This document shows positions 9,707 through 19,773 of a DNA stretch of 64,000 nt, one piece after another. The DNA is from Kaistia geumhonensis (GTDB lineage: Bacteria > Pseudomonadota > Alphaproteobacteria > Rhizobiales > Kaistiaceae): positions 1 through 64,000 of the forward strand of contig NZ_JAUSWJ010000001.1 in NCBI RefSeq assembly GCF_030815145.1, read 5' to 3'. The first letter of the stretch is position 1, and every line of letters begins with the position of its first letter. The translations under genes were made by a program, and so were the position numbers. The notes under the pieces were generated by a model. The model was not told where the DNA came from. It ran no database searches and worked only from the letters and a program-made list of their open reading frames with translations.

Positions 9707-11038
9707 ATGGCTTCTGCGGCTGAACAACTTGCGGCCAATCTCAATTTCGGCGCCTTCGCCAAGGCCGATGCGCTCAAGAAGCGCATCTGGTTCACGCTGG
9801 GTGCGCTGATCGTCTACCGCCTCGGCACGTATATTCCGCTGCCGGGCATCAATCCGGACGCGCTCGCGAGCGCCTTCAGCAATCAGCAGTCCGGCATTCT
9901 CGGCCTGTTCAACATGTTTTCGGGCGGTGCCGTCGGTCGCATGGCGATCTTCGCGCTCGGAATCATGCCCTACATCTCGGCGTCGATCATCATCCAGCTG
10001 ATGACGTCGATCGTCCCGAGCCTCGACGCCCTCAAGAAGGAAGGCGAGGCCGGCCGCAAGATCATCAACCAGTACACGCGCTACGGCACGGTGCTTCTCG
10101 CCGTCGTGCAGGCCTATGGCATCGCCGTGGGTCTCGAGGGCGGAACCAACATCGTCATCGATCCGGGCCTGTTCTTCCGCATCACCGCGGTGATCACGCT
10201 GACGGGCGGCACGATGTTCCTGATGTGGCTCGGCGAGCAGATCACGTCGCGCGGCATCGGCAACGGCATCTCGCTGATCATCTTCGCCGGCATCGTCGCG
10301 AACCTGCCGCATGCGCTGGCGGGTATGCTCGACCTGACGCGTCAGGGCGCCATGCCGGTCTGGGTCATCGCGCTTGTCGCGATTGTCGCTGTCGCCGCTA
10401 TCCTGTTCATCGTGTTCATGGAGCGGGCGCAGCGCCGCCTGATCATCCAGTACCCGAAGCGCCAGGTCGGCAACCGGATCTTCCAGGGCGAATCCTCACA
10501 TTTGCCACTGAAGCTGAACACCGCCGGTGTGATTCCGCCGATCTTCGCCTCGTCGCTGCTGCTTCTGCCCGCGACCGTCGCGAACTTCACGCAGGGTCAG
10601 GGCCCGAGCTGGTTCAACACGATCGTCGCGCTGCTCGGCCACGGCACGCTCCTCTACATGGCGCTCTATGCTGCCATGATCGTGTTCTTCGCCTTCTTCT
10701 ACACAGCCATCGTGTTCAACCCTTCGGACACGGCCGACAACCTGAAGAAGCATGGTGGCTTCGTGCCGGGTATCCGGCCTGGCCAGCGCACCGCAGAATA
10801 CATTGACTACGTTCTGACGCGAATCACGGTGCTCGGCGCTGCCTATCTGGTGATCGTCTGTCTGCTGCCTGAGTTCCTGATCTCGGCGACGCATGTGCCG
10901 TTCTATTTCGGCGGTACCTCGCTCCTGATCGTCGTCAATGTGACGATGGATACTGTGTCGCAGATCCAGGGGCACCTGCTGGCTCACCAGTATGAGGGTC
11001 TGGTCAAGCGGTCGAAGCTGAAGGGGAAGAGGCGATGA
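9707..11038 (+). CDS. secY: Preprotein translocase subunit SecY
   Basis: SecY, 443 residues, the membrane channel of the Sec system. About ten hydrophobic helices can be picked out. Family marks include the first helix with [12 protein letters not shown], the plug-region [20 protein letters not shown], the [14 protein letters not shown] segment and a C-terminal VDTVSQIQ-like stretch before the basic tail [10 protein letters not shown]. The gene lies in its usual place after rplO and ends in an ATGA overlap with adk. Confidence 0.97.
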   Translation: MASAAEQLAANLNFGAFAKADALKKRIWFTLGALIVYRLGTYIPLPGINPDALASAFSNQQSGILGLFNMFSGGAVGRMAIFALGIMPYISASIIIQLMTSIVPSLDALKKEGEAGRKIINQYTRYGTVLLAVVQAYGIAVGLEGGTNIVIDPGLFFRITAVITLTGGTMFLMWLGEQITSRGIGNGISLIIFAGIVANLPHALAGMLDLTRQGAMPVWVIALVAIVAVAAILFIVFMERAQRRLIIQYPKRQVGNRIFQGESSHLPLKLNTAGVIPPIFASSLLLLPATVANFTQGQGPSWFNTIVALLGHGTLLYMALYAAMIVFFAFFYTAIVFNPSDTADNLKKHGGFVPGIRPGQRTAEYIDYVLTRITVLGAAYLVIVCLLPEFLISATHVPFYFGGTSLLIVVNVTMDTVSQIQGHLLAHQYEGLVKRSKLKGKRR

Positions 11039-11640
11039 GACTGATCCTGCTCGGACCACCGGGGGCTGGTAAGGGCACGCAGTCTGCTCGTCTCGTGCAG
11101 GAATATGGCATCCCGCAGCTGTCGACTGGCGACATGCTGCGGGCTGCAGTCGCGGCCGGCACGCCGGTTGGCCTCCGCGCCAAGGCGATCATGGATGCCG
11201 GCAATCTCGTCTCGGACGATGTGGTGATCGGTATCGTCGCCGACCGGATCGACCAGCCGGATGCCCGCAAGGGGTTCATCCTCGACGGTTTCCCCAGGAC
11301 GATTGCCCAGGCGGATGCGCTTGAGGCGATGCTGGCGGGGAAGGGGCTCAAGCTCGATGTCGTCGTCGAGCTCAAGGTCGACCAGAACAAGCTGATCGAC
11401 CGGATCGTGAAGCGCGCCGAGGAGACCAAGGCGCGCGGCGAGCCGGTGCGCAAGGATGACGATCCGGAGGTCTTCAAGACCCGGCTCGAAGCCTACCGTC
11501 GCGACACCGCGGCGATCGCTCCCTACTACAAGGAACGCGGGCGCCTCATCGAGATCGACGGGATGCGGTCGATCGACGAGGTCTGGGCCGATATCAAAAA
11601 GACGGTCTCGCCTCTTGACGAGGTCGTCGCGAGCCGATAA
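11035..11640 (+). CDS. adk: Adenylate kinase, short-lid form
   Basis: Adenylate kinase, 201 residues, converts ATP plus AMP to two ADP in the cytosol. The P-loop [10 protein letters not shown] is at residues 7-16, STGDMLRA and DGFPRT are the AMP-binding and conserved Arg motifs, and [16 protein letters not shown] is near the end. The lid is the short version: after RIVKRAEE there is no four-Cys zinc lid, as is common in alphaproteobacteria. It starts in a 4-base overlap with secY, so the two are co-translated. Confidence 0.97.
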   Translation: MRLILLGPPGAGKGTQSARLVQEYGIPQLSTGDMLRAAVAAGTPVGLRAKAIMDAGNLVSDDVVIGIVADRIDQPDARKGFILDGFPRTIAQADALEAMLAGKGLKLDVVVELKVDQNKLIDRIVKRAEETKARGEPVRKDDDPEVFKTRLEAYRRDTAAIAPYYKERGRLIEIDGMRSIDEVWADIKKTVSPLDEVVASR

Positions 11641-11781
11641 GGGTCGCGCCTCAATCCGGCCGGCGCCGTCCCTCGATCAGGAACGGCGCTGTTTGCCGTT
11701 AACAATACGTCCGCAAGGGCCGGCCTCCACCGGACGCGGACATAACTGCCGCCCGTAAGGGTGGCCTACATGGAGACGGCA
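11641..11781 (+). promoter_or_regulatory. Spacer between adk and rpsM with a hairpin
   Basis: This 141-base spacer is among the longest inside the ribosomal cluster. GCGCCGT (11663-11669) pairs with ACGGCGC (11683-11689), extended by CC/GG after one mismatch, and is followed by CTGTTTGCC, which is only weakly T-rich. It may be a leaky terminator or processing site between the spc and alpha operons. No convincing -35/-10 pair was found, so a promoter for the alpha operon is possible but not shown. GGAGACGGCA sets the rpsM start. Confidence 0.35.
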
Positions 11782-12150
11782 ATGGCCCGTATCGCAGGCG
11801 TCAATATCCCGACGAACAAGCGCGTCGTCATCGCGCTTCAGTACATCCACGGCATCGGCGCGAAGAACGCCAAGGACATCGTCGAGAAGGTCGGCATCGA
11901 CCCCTCGCGTCGCGTCAACGAGCTTTCGGACGCCGAAGTCCTTCAGATCCGTGAAGCGATCGACCGCGACTACGTCGTGGAAGGCGATCTGCGCCGCGAA
12001 GTGGCCATGAACATCAAGCGGCTCATGGACCTCGGCGCGTATCGCGGCCTGCGTCATCGCCGTGGCCTGCCGGTCCGTGGCCAGCGCACGCATACCAATG
12101 CGCGCACCCGCAAGGGCCCGGCCAAGCCGATCGCAGGCAAGAAGAAGTAA
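11782..12150 (+). CDS. rpsM: 30S ribosomal protein S13
   Basis: S13, 122 residues, from the ATG at 11782, which has GGAG six bases upstream and gives the usual [15 protein letters not shown] start. An upstream GTG (11761) would add seven residues. The helix-hairpin motif [13 protein letters not shown] and the C-terminal [20 protein letters not shown] tail, which contacts tRNA, are intact. S13 bridges to the large subunit and pairs with S19. Confidence 0.97.
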   Translation: MARIAGVNIPTNKRVVIALQYIHGIGAKNAKDIVEKVGIDPSRRVNELSDAEVLQIREAIDRDYVVEGDLRREVAMNIKRLMDLGAYRGLRHRRGLPVRGQRTHTNARTRKGPAKPIAGKKK

Positions 12151-12232
12151 TTTTCGCGAGCTAAGGGGCGCTATGCCCCCGGTGGAGCCGCCGGCATTAC
12201 GGCGGTGACGAGATCGAACCCAAGGATAGAGA

Positions 12233-12622
12233 ATGGCTAAGGACACCACGCGCGTACGCCGCCGCGAGCGCAAGAACATCTCCTCCGGCGTCGCGCATGT
12301 GAACTCGACGTTCAACAACACCATGATCACCATTACCGACGCGCAGGGGAACACGATCTCCTGGTCGTCCGCCGGCATGATGGGCTTCAAGGGCTCGCGC
12401 AAGTCGACGCCGTATGCGGCGCAGATGGCTGCCGAGGATGCGAGCCGCAAGGCCGCCGAGCACGGCATGAAGACTCTCGAGGTCGAGGTTTCGGGTCCGG
12501 GTTCGGGCCGCGAGTCGGCGCTGCGCGCGCTGCAGGCCGCCGGCTTCACGATCACCTCCATCCGCGACGTCACGCCGATTGCCCATAACGGCTGCCGTCC
12601 GCGCAAGCGTCGCCGCGTCTGA
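12233..12622 (+). CDS. rpsK: 30S ribosomal protein S11
   Basis: S11, 129 residues. Diagnostic segments are [40 protein letters not shown] and the C-terminal [18 protein letters not shown]. It forms part of the small-subunit platform near the E site. The 82-base spacer before it holds two small hairpins (GGGGC/GCCCC at about 12166-12180, and CCGCC/GGCGG at about 12189-12206), and AAGGATAGAGA precedes the ATG. Confidence 0.97.
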   Translation: MAKDTTRVRRRERKNISSGVAHVNSTFNNTMITITDAQGNTISWSSAGMMGFKGSRKSTPYAAQMAAEDASRKAAEHGMKTLEVEVSGPGSGRESALRALQAAGFTITSIRDVTPIAHNGCRPRKRRRV

Positions 12623-12746
12623 CGGCTCTCGCCGGCGCCCGGAAACGGGGGCCGGCCATTTGCGCTTCGGCATTGCGCCCGCGGCTTCACCCGGGCGACG
12701 GCCCGCCGGTCCGAACGGCGGCGCCTGAGATGGAAAGGATACGGTC

Positions 12747-13763
12747 GTGATCCACAAGAATTGGCAAGAGCTGATCAAGCCGAACAAGCTCGAGGTTACG
12801 CCGGGCTCGGATCCCAAGCGCCTGGCGACCGTCGTTGCGGAGCCTCTGGAGCGGGGCTTCGGCCTGACGCTCGGCAATGCGCTGCGCCGGGTTCTGCTGT
12901 CGTCGCTTCAGGGCGCGGCCGTGACGGCCGTCCAGATCGACGGCGTGCTGCATGAGTTCTCGTCCATTGCGGGCGTGCGTGAGGATGTGACCGACATCAT
13001 CCTCAACATCAAGGAAATCGCCATCAAGATGCAGGGCGATGGCCCGAAGCGGATGGTGGTGCGCAAGCAGGGTCCGGGCGTCGTCACCGCAGGCGACATC
13101 CAGACCGTCGGCGATGTCGAAGTGCTCAACCCCGAGCTCGTGCTCTGCACGCTCGACGAGGGCGCAGAGATCCGCATGGAGTTCACGGTCAACACCGGCA
13201 AGGGTTACGTGCCGGCCGACCGTAACCGGCCCGAGGACGCGCCGATCGGTCTCATCCCGGTCGACAGCATCTATTCGCCGGTCAAGAAGGTCTCCTACCG
13301 GGTCGAGAACACCCGCGAGGGCCAGGTGCTCGATTATGACAAGCTGACGCTGTCGGTCGAGACGGACGGCTCGCTTCGTCCTGACGATGCCGTCGCCTAT
13401 GCGGCGCGAATCGTGCAGGATCAGCTGTCGATCTTCGTCAATTTCGAGGAGCCGCAGAAGGAGACGACGACGGAGAGCATTCCGGAGCTCGCCTTCAACC
13501 CTGCGCTGCTCAAGAAGGTGGACGAGCTCGAGCTTTCGGTGCGCTCGGCGAACTGCCTGAAGAACGACAACATCGTCTATATCGGCGACCTCATCCAGAA
13601 GACCGAAGCCGAGATGCTCCGGACTCCGAATTTTGGTCGCAAGTCGCTCAACGAGATCAAGGAAGTTCTCGCCCAGATGGGTCTCCATCTCGGCATGGAG
13701 GTCACGAACTGGCCGCCCGAGAACATCGAAGAGCTCGCCAAGCGCTACGAAGACCATTATTGA
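12747..13763 (+). CDS. rpoA: RNA polymerase alpha subunit (GTG start)
   Basis: Alpha subunit, 338 residues, read from GTG at 12747. The N-terminal dimerisation domain includes [20 protein letters not shown] near residues 35-54. The C-terminal domain that binds UP elements and activators includes [15 protein letters not shown] and [20 protein letters not shown]. Sizes match alphaproteobacterial alpha. A GC-rich 124-base spacer separates it from rpsK, and GGAAAGGAT upstream supplies the ribosome-binding site. Confidence 0.98.
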   Translation: MIHKNWQELIKPNKLEVTPGSDPKRLATVVAEPLERGFGLTLGNALRRVLLSSLQGAAVTAVQIDGVLHEFSSIAGVREDVTDIILNIKEIAIKMQGDGPKRMVVRKQGPGVVTAGDIQTVGDVEVLNPELVLCTLDEGAEIRMEFTVNTGKGYVPADRNRPEDAPIGLIPVDSIYSPVKKVSYRVENTREGQVLDYDKLTLSVETDGSLRPDDAVAYAARIVQDQLSIFVNFEEPQKETTTESIPELAFNPALLKKVDELELSVRSANCLKNDNIVYIGDLIQKTEAEMLRTPNFGRKSLNEIKEVLAQMGLHLGMEVTNWPPENIEELAKRYEDHY

Positions 13764-13811
13764 GATCGCACCCACGGCGTGAGCCGCCGGTCAATTCTGT
13801 AGGAGAGAGCC

Positions 13812-14243
13812 ATGCGCCACGGTAATTCGGGCCGCAAGTTCAGCCGCACCGCCAGCCATCGCAAGGCGATGTTCGCCAATATGGCCGCTGCGCTGATCAC
13901 CCACGAGCAGATCACCACCACGCTGCCGAAGGCGAAGGACCTGCGTCCGATCGTCGAAAAGCTCGTCACGCTCGGCAAGCGGGGCGACCTGCATGCGCGT
14001 CGTCAGGCGATTGCCGAGCTGCGCGACGTCGCGGCGGCGAAGAAGCTCTTCGACACGCTTGGTCCGCGCTACAAGGAGCGGAACGGCGGCTACACCCGCG
14101 TTCTCAAGGCCGGCTTCCGCTATGGCGACAACGCCGCCGTCGCCGTGATCGAGTTTGTCGATCGCGACGTCGAGGCGAAGGGCGCTGCTGATCGCGCGCG
14201 CACCGCGGCCGCCGAGGCCGAGGGCGAGGCCGTCGCGGCCTGA
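13812..14243 (+). CDS. rplQ: 50S ribosomal protein L17
   Basis: L17, 143 residues, last gene of the ribosomal cluster. It has the start [20 protein letters not shown], the [19 protein letters not shown] segment and [17 protein letters not shown] near the end. The final ~25 residues form an Ala/Glu-rich tail, common in alphaproteobacteria. AGGAGAGAGCC lies upstream of the ATG, and a strong terminator follows 23 bases after the stop. Confidence 0.97.
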   Translation: MRHGNSGRKFSRTASHRKAMFANMAAALITHEQITTTLPKAKDLRPIVEKLVTLGKRGDLHARRQAIAELRDVAAAKKLFDTLGPRYKERNGGYTRVLKAGFRYGDNAAVAVIEFVDRDVEAKGAADRARTAAAEAEGEAVAA

Positions 14244-14266
14244 TCGTCCAGTCATCGGATCGAATT

Positions 14267-14294
14267 AAAAAGGCGGCCTTCGGGCCGCCTTTTT
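14267..14294 (+). terminator. Intrinsic terminator of the ribosomal cluster
   Basis: AGGCGGCC (14271-14278) and GGCCGCCT (14283-14290) form a perfect 8-bp stem with a TTCG tetraloop, flanked by an A-run before and a T-run after, so the stem extends to 12 pairs with the A-U part. It is well placed to end transcription after rplQ. Because of the flanking A-run it could also act on transcripts coming from the convergent gene whose stop is at 14333. Confidence 0.93.
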
Positions 14295-14332
14295 CATTTG
14301 TGGGAACGCTCCGCCGACTGGTCAGGCAGCGC

Positions 14333-15052
14333 TCAGGGTCGGGGCGCCAGCGGTGGCGGGAAGGCGAGGATCTCGCTGGTGTAGTTCTCGGCCACGAGGC
14401 TGAACGCCGTGCCGTCCGGCTTCTTGAGCACCGCCCGATGCGCGAGCACGAATCGAGGCATGTCCAAGACGGGTCCATCCTTGGGAAGCGAGATTGGCTT
14501 TGCGCCGCCCGCCATCTCCCAGCCGCCTGGCAGCGGATGCCAGACGAGCTGCGCATCGAGAGTCGTGCGCGAGAAGCCGAGCGGCTTCACGACGCGCCCG
14601 AAGGCGGTGTCCGTCGTCTCGAGCTCGCGGTTCATGGCCTCGGTGAGTTGGCCGGGCCGGTACCAGTTGTCGGCCTCGGACAGGACGCGGCTGCCGCAGG
14701 TGAGGCGAACACGGCGGTGCACGATGCGCTCGTCGGGCCCAGCGCTCAGCGCGGACCGGATCTCGGCGTCGGCGGGCTTCTCCGTGCCCTTGACCCGTTC
14801 CGCGACGATCTTGCTGCCGGCGGGCGCCAGCGCATGGTCGGCACACCAGCGATCGAGGGTCAGCGTTGCCGAAGGCGTCGAAAGCAGCGTCGCGTTGAGC
14901 GTCTGGATGAGGGCGAGCGCAGCGAGGCGAGTTTCGGTCGTGTCCGGCCAGGCGGGCGGCGCCGGCTCGCGTGCGAGCGCGGGGGCGGCCACGAGCAGGA
15001 CGGCGACGGAGACGCCGGCGATGGCGCCGGCGAGGCGGCCGAACGTGGACAT
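14333..15052 (-). CDS. Exported protein of unknown function, weakly chorismate-lyase-like
   Basis: A 239-residue protein with a clear Sec signal (GVSVAVLLVAAPALA, cut near residue 27). The middle part has RRVRLTCGSRVLSEADNWYR, then LETTDTAFGRVVKPLGFSR, and a late LVAENYTSEIL segment. This order of motifs resembles the fold of chorismate lyase (UbiC) and related effector domains, but that is only a pattern-level impression, and an exported location would not suit ubiquinone synthesis. Its start overlaps the stop of the upstream 337-residue gene (ATGA), so the two are one operon. Function not assigned. Confidence 0.75.
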   Translation of the reverse strand: MSTFGRLAGAIAGVSVAVLLVAAPALAREPAPPAWPDTTETRLAALALIQTLNATLLSTPSATLTLDRWCADHALAPAGSKIVAERVKGTEKPADAEIRSALSAGPDERIVHRRVRLTCGSRVLSEADNWYRPGQLTEAMNRELETTDTAFGRVVKPLGFSRTTLDAQLVWHPLPGGWEMAGGAKPISLPKDGPVLDMPRFVLAHRAVLKKPDGTAFSLVAENYTSEILAFPPPLAPRP

Positions 15053-16065
15053 CAGAGCTTTTCCAGCGACGTGAAGCGGAAGAGGAAGCTCGGCTCCGTC
15101 ATCGACTGGTCGAGCGACAGGCGGCTCGAGCGATAGCAGTCCGGCTCGTCGGCGAAGAAGGTGCCCGAGAAGCGAATGGCATCGCCCTTCGCCAGCTTGC
15201 CGACCGCGGCGGCGAGCGGCGTCCCGGCAAGGATCAGCGTCTTGTCCTCGATATCGGACATGGCGTTGTTCCAGGTCTTTACCAGCGTGCCGTCCGGCAG
15301 TGCGACGGACAGGATCGTGCGGCCGCCGGGATCGCGTTCGACTTCCCTGATCGCGCCGACCCAGCCATTGACCTCGGGCTTCTTGACGGCGGCGCAGATG
15401 GCAGCAGCGCGCGAGGACTGCAGCGCTACGCGGTCGTCGTCGCCGGCCTTCTCATAGGCCGTCCGCGCGTCGCCCACCGCCTTGATGAACGCAGTCTCGT
15501 CCCGCGACTGCTTGTCGGCGAGGGCGGCGAGCTTCTCGGCCTCGCTCGGCTGCGGCGGAGCGGGTGGCGGCGCGGGAACTTCCGGTGCGGGCTGCGGCGC
15601 GGGAACGGCGGCAGTCGCATCGGGTGAGGCCGGCTGCTGCGCTCCGGCCGGCGGGGTCGCGGCGAGGGGATCGGTCTCGGTACCGACGACGGTGGTCGTT
15701 GTCACGGAGACCGGGGCCGGCATCTTGTTCGGTGCGAGCTGCGATTCGTCCTTGGAGGCGGCGGGATCGGCGGCCGGCTGCGCGGCAGGCGGTGCAACGG
15801 GCGCAGGATCCGGGAAGGCCGTTTCGGCGGGCTGCGGATCGACGGCGATGGGCTCGGTGACGATCGGCTGCGGCGAGGGCAGGGCGGCGATGTCGAAGCC
15901 GGGCAGGCGCGGCTTCAGGATCGCGCCGCCGCCGCCGACGATGACCGCGAGCAGGCCGAGCGATGTGAAGACGCTGTTGACGAGCCGCGGACCGCGCAGG
16001 ATCAGCGGCATGACGCCGGCGAGCAGCAAGACGAGGCCGGCGATGAAGAGCAGAACCCAGAGCAT
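15052..16065 (-). CDS. Membrane-anchored proline/alanine-rich protein, unknown function
   Basis: A 337-residue protein. Residues 1-23 and about 30-50 are hydrophobic and could form one or two membrane segments. A long Pro/Ala-rich linker follows to about residue 170, then a charged helix (EKLAALADKQSRDETAFIKA), then a C-terminal domain with VNGWVGAIREVERDPGGRTI, GKLAKGDAIRFSGTFF and a final FLFRFTSL, which looks like a small beta-rich (possibly OB-type) domain. The layout suggests an envelope protein with a periplasmic sensor or binding domain. It is translated just before the 239-residue exported protein. Confidence 0.75.
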   Translation of the reverse strand: MLWVLLFIAGLVLLLAGVMPLILRGPRLVNSVFTSLGLLAVIVGGGGAILKPRLPGFDIAALPSPQPIVTEPIAVDPQPAETAFPDPAPVAPPAAQPAADPAASKDESQLAPNKMPAPVSVTTTTVVGTETDPLAATPPAGAQQPASPDATAAVPAPQPAPEVPAPPPAPPQPSEAEKLAALADKQSRDETAFIKAVGDARTAYEKAGDDDRVALQSSRAAAICAAVKKPEVNGWVGAIREVERDPGGRTILSVALPDGTLVKTWNNAMSDIEDKTLILAGTPLAAAVGKLAKGDAIRFSGTFFADEPDCYRSSRLSLDQSMTEPSFLFRFTSLEKL

Positions 16066-16320
16066 CGGTATCCTTCTCGCCCCGCGGCTATTATCCAGAA
16101 GCGGACAACGGCGCCAAGTGCCGAATCAGGCGAATGGAAATGCTCCACCGGCAAGGTGCCGAAGCCAAGACGGGATCGGCGCGACGCTAGGGCCGCAGTG
16201 CGGCGGCGCGGCATGCGAGGAGCGGGCGTCGCGCCGGGGCGACGGAGCACTGCGGCCACGGCGTCGCCTCATTTGATGGCGAATCGTCGCCGAAAGCCTG
16301 AAACCGAGGAGATGGAACGC

Positions 16321-17724
16321 ATGCGGCGACTGGTGATGACGGCCCTGGCGGTAGCGACGCTCGCCACAGCGGCTCCGGCCCGCGCGGCCGAGACGGTTGT
16401 CCCGCCCTCGCAGGCGGCGCTGGTCTATTCCTTCGCGCCGCTCGTGAAGCGCGTCTCGCCGGCCGTGGTCAATGTCTATGCCTCGCGCACGGTGCGCCAG
16501 CGCGTCTCGCCGTTCATGGACGATCCGTTCTTCCGCCAGTTCTTCGGCGGCGGCGGTTTCGCGACACGACCGCGCGTGCAGCAGTCGCTCGGCTCGGGCG
16601 TCATCATCGACAAGTCGGGCGTCGTGGTGACCAACTATCACGTGATCGCCAATGCCGACGAGGTAAAGGTCGCGCTCGCCGACAAGCGCGAACTCGCGGC
16701 CGACATCGTCATGAAGGACGAGCGGATGGACCTCGCCGTGCTTCGGCTCAAGGGCGGGAGTGGCGATTTCCCGACCATCGCCTTCGCCGACTCCGATGCG
16801 CTCGCGGTCGGCGACCTGGTACTGGCGATCGGCGATCCCTTCGGCGTCGGCCAGACTGTCACGAGCGGCATCGTCTCGGCGCTCGCCCGCACGCAGATCG
16901 GCGCGTCCGACTACCAGTTCTACATCCAGACCGACGCGGCCATTAACCCTGGCAATTCGGGCGGCGCTCTCGTCGACATGGAGGGGCGGCTGGTCGGCAT
17001 CAACACGGCGATCTATTCGCGCTCCGGCGGGTCGATCGGTATCGGCTTCGCGATTCCCAGCAACATGGTACGCGTCGTCGTCGCCGCGGCGCTGACCGGC
17101 AAGCGCGTGCAACTTCCCTGGATCGGGGCAGACTTCCAGCAGGTGACGCCCGATCTCGCGGCTGGGCTCGGGCTCGACCGGGCGCGCGGCGCGCTCGTCG
17201 CTTCGGTCGCCGATGGCAGCCCGGCCGAGACGGCGGGCCTCAGAGCCGGCGACCTCGTCGTCAGCGCCGATACCGTGGATGTCGACGATCCGCCCTCTCT
17301 CAATTACCGCCTCGTGACGAAAGGCATCGGCTCCACGGTCGAACTCGGCGTCATCCGGGGCGGGCGGGCCGAGAAGGCGACCATCGCGCTGCAGGCGGCG
17401 CCCGAAGTGCCGCCGCGCGACGAGCGGGTGATCAGCATCGAGTCGCCCTTCGCCGGGGCGACGGTCGTCAATCTTTCGCCGGCCGTGATCGCCGATCTCG
17501 GCTATAAGGGGCGTCGCAGCAAGGGCGTCCTGATCGAGAAGATCGCGGAGGGCTCGATCGCGGCGGGTGTCGGCTTCCAGGCCGGCGATGTCATCGTCGA
17601 GGTCAATGGCGTTCCGGTCGACGCGACGCGCACGCTGGAGGATCTCGCCCGCCAGCGGTTCGACCTGTGGCGGCTGGCCATCGAGCGGGACGGCCGGCTG
17701 ATCCGATCCACCATCGGAGGATGA
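16321..17724 (+). CDS. DegP/HtrA-type periplasmic serine protease
   Basis: A trypsin-like HtrA protease of 467 residues when read from ATG 16321. That start has GAGGAG nine bases upstream and yields a signal peptide MRRLVMTALAVATLATAAPA; ATG 16312 is an alternative. The triad is H107 (VTNYHVIAN), D137 (RMDLAVL) and S213 (NPGNSGGAL). Two PDZ domains follow, seen as GSPAETAGLRAGDLVVSADT and EGSIAAGVGFQAGDVIVEVN. Such enzymes clear or refold misfolded envelope proteins. The next gene, rarA, begins two bases after its stop, so both are co-transcribed. Confidence 0.93.
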   Translation: MRRLVMTALAVATLATAAPARAAETVVPPSQAALVYSFAPLVKRVSPAVVNVYASRTVRQRVSPFMDDPFFRQFFGGGGFATRPRVQQSLGSGVIIDKSGVVVTNYHVIANADEVKVALADKRELAADIVMKDERMDLAVLRLKGGSGDFPTIAFADSDALAVGDLVLAIGDPFGVGQTVTSGIVSALARTQIGASDYQFYIQTDAAINPGNSGGALVDMEGRLVGINTAIYSRSGGSIGIGFAIPSNMVRVVVAAALTGKRVQLPWIGADFQQVTPDLAAGLGLDRARGALVASVADGSPAETAGLRAGDLVVSADTVDVDDPPSLNYRLVTKGIGSTVELGVIRGGRAEKATIALQAAPEVPPRDERVISIESPFAGATVVNLSPAVIADLGYKGRRSKGVLIEKIAEGSIAAGVGFQAGDVIVEVNGVPVDATRTLEDLARQRFDLWRLAIERDGRLIRSTIGG

Positions 17725-17725
17725 G

Positions 17726-19036
17726 GTGAGCAATCTGTTCGAGGCGGCGGGGCTGGAGAAGGCGGCGCCGCGGCCGTTGGCCGACCGGATGCGGCCGACC
17801 CGTCTCGCCGAGGTCGTCGGACAGGACCATCTCGTCGGCGAGACCGGCGCGCTCACCCGCATGCTGAATTCCGGTTCGCTCGGCTCCATGATCTTCTGGG
17901 GACCGCCGGGCACCGGCAAGACGACGGTGGCGCGGCTGCTCGCCGGCGAGACCGACCTTCACTTCGAACAGATCTCGGCGGTGTTCTCGGGCGTCGCCGA
18001 TCTCAAGAAGGCCTTCGAGCAGGCGCGCGCGCGCCGCCAGATGGGCCGCGGCACGCTGCTCTTCGTCGACGAGATTCATCGCTTCAACCGCGCGCAGCAG
18101 GACAGCTTCCTCCCGGTCATGGAGGACGGCACCGTTACGCTGGTCGGCGCGACGACGGAAAACCCGTCCTTCGAGCTCAATGCGGCGCTCTTGTCGCGCG
18201 CCCGCGTGCTCGTCTTTCATTCCCATGACGCGCAGTCGATCGGCCAGTTGCTGACACGGGCGGAGGCGGAGGAGAAGCGCCCGCTGCCGCTCGACGAGGA
18301 GGCGAGGGCGGTGCTGGTCCGCATGGCCGACGGCGACGGCCGCGCGGCCCTAACGCTTGCCGAGGAAGTGTGGCGCGCGGCGCGGGCGGGCGAGGTGTTC
18401 GACGCGGCGGCGCTGCAGGAGATCGTGCAGCGGCGGGCGCCGATCTACGACAAGGGCCAGGACGGGCACTACAACCTGATCTCGGCCCTGCACAAGTCGG
18501 TGCGTGGCTCCGATCCCGACGCGGCGCTCTATTATCTCGCCCGCATGTTCGATGCCGGCGAGGACCCGCTCTATCTCGGGCGCCGCCTGGTGCGCATGGC
18601 GATCGAGGATATCGGCCTCGCCGATCCGCAGGCCCTGGTGATCGCCAATGCCGCCAAGGACGCCTACGATTATCTCGGCAGCCCGGAGGGCGAGCTCGCC
18701 TTTGCGCAGGTCGCCGTCTATCTCGCGACGGCGCCGAAATCGAATGCCGTCTACACCGCTTTCAAGGCCGCGACGGACGTCGCCAAGAAGGGCGGCTCGC
18801 TGCTGCCGCCGAAGACGATCCTCAACGCGCCGACCAAGCTCATGAAGACCGAGGGCTATGGCTCAGGCTATCGCTACGACCATGACGAGCCGGACGCCTT
18901 TTCCGGCCAGGACTATTTCCCCGAGGCGCTCGGGCGGCAGACCTTCTACGAGCCCGTCGAGCGCGGCTTCGAGCGTGAGATCAGGAAGCGGCTGGAGTAC
19001 TGGGCGAAGCTCAGGAAGGAGAGGGGCGGAGGGTAG
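17726..19036 (+). CDS. rarA: Replication-associated recombination protein RarA
   Basis: RarA (MgsA), 436 residues, a clamp-loader-like AAA+ ATPase that acts at stalled replication forks. It starts at GTG 17726. [20 protein letters not shown] opens the ATPase; Walker [10 protein letters not shown] is at residues 59-67, Walker B is [11 protein letters not shown], and sensor segment [13 protein letters not shown] is present. The C-terminal tetramerisation region has [21 protein letters not shown] and [19 protein letters not shown]. Coupling to a degP-like gene is common in this bacterial group as far as I recall. Confidence 0.96.
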   Translation: MSNLFEAAGLEKAAPRPLADRMRPTRLAEVVGQDHLVGETGALTRMLNSGSLGSMIFWGPPGTGKTTVARLLAGETDLHFEQISAVFSGVADLKKAFEQARARRQMGRGTLLFVDEIHRFNRAQQDSFLPVMEDGTVTLVGATTENPSFELNAALLSRARVLVFHSHDAQSIGQLLTRAEAEEKRPLPLDEEARAVLVRMADGDGRAALTLAEEVWRAARAGEVFDAAALQEIVQRRAPIYDKGQDGHYNLISALHKSVRGSDPDAALYYLARMFDAGEDPLYLGRRLVRMAIEDIGLADPQALVIANAAKDAYDYLGSPEGELAFAQVAVYLATAPKSNAVYTAFKAATDVAKKGGSLLPPKTILNAPTKLMKTEGYGSGYRYDHDEPDAFSGQDYFPEALGRQTFYEPVERGFEREIRKRLEYWAKLRKERGGG

Positions 19037-19142
19037 AGCCGGGCCCCCGTTCGGCGGGATAATCCCGGGTCTTCGGAAAATCCGATGACTTTGGCCCCGA
19101 TCGGGGCAGAATGCAGCGATCGGTCTTGCACGGGCTCACCGC

Positions 19143-19763
19143 ATGTTCCTCATCGGCCAATACGATTCCCCCTTCGTCCGCCGCGTTGGCATCGCGCTCC
19201 GGCTCTACGAGCTGCCGTTCGAGCATCGGCCGTGGTCGAGCTTCGGGGATGCCGACAAGATCGCGCGCTACAACCCGCTCCGGCGCGTGCCGACGCTGGT
19301 GCTCGACAGCGGCGAGGCGCTGATCGAGAGCAGCGCGATCCTCGATTGGCTCGACGAGCAGGTGGAGGAGGAGAGGCGCCTGATCGCCGATCATGGTCCT
19401 GACCGCCGCCGCGCGCTGCGTCTCGCCGCCCTCTCCACCGGTCTCGCCGACAAGGCGGTGATCCTCTTCTACGAGGGCGTGCTGCACAAGGAGAAGTCCG
19501 ACATCTGGGTCGCGCGCTGCAAGGCGCAGATCGCCGATGTGCTGGACGTGCTGGAGAAGGAGCGGGCCGCGGCGCCAACGTCCTATTTCTTCGGCGAGCG
19601 GCTGAGCCACGCCGATATCGCGCTCGCGGCGGCGCTTCGCTTCGTCAGCGACGTTCACCCGGACCTTTACGGTCATCATCCCGCGCTGGAGGCACACGCC
19701 GCCCGCTGCGAGGCGCTCCCGGTCTTCGTCGAGATCTCGCAGCCTTTCGTGCCGCCGGCCTGA
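19143..19763 (+). CDS. Glutathione S-transferase family protein
   Basis: A 206-residue GST. The thioredoxin-like N-terminal domain carries SPFVRRVGIALRLYELPFEH (Ser in the place of the usual catalytic Ser/Cys/Tyr) and the glutathione-binding VPTLVLDSGEALIESSAIL, with the cis-Pro after V and the ES pair. The all-helical C-terminal domain has LSHADIALAAALRFV with the N-capping-box Asp. The substrate is unknown. It follows rarA by 106 bases and converges on an MFS gene 10 bases downstream. Confidence 0.92.
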   Translation: MFLIGQYDSPFVRRVGIALRLYELPFEHRPWSSFGDADKIARYNPLRRVPTLVLDSGEALIESSAILDWLDEQVEEERRLIADHGPDRRRALRLAALSTGLADKAVILFYEGVLHKEKSDIWVARCKAQIADVLDVLEKERAAAPTSYFFGERLSHADIALAAALRFVSDVHPDLYGHHPALEAHAARCEALPVFVEISQPFVPPA

Positions 19764-19773
19764 GGATCAGGCG

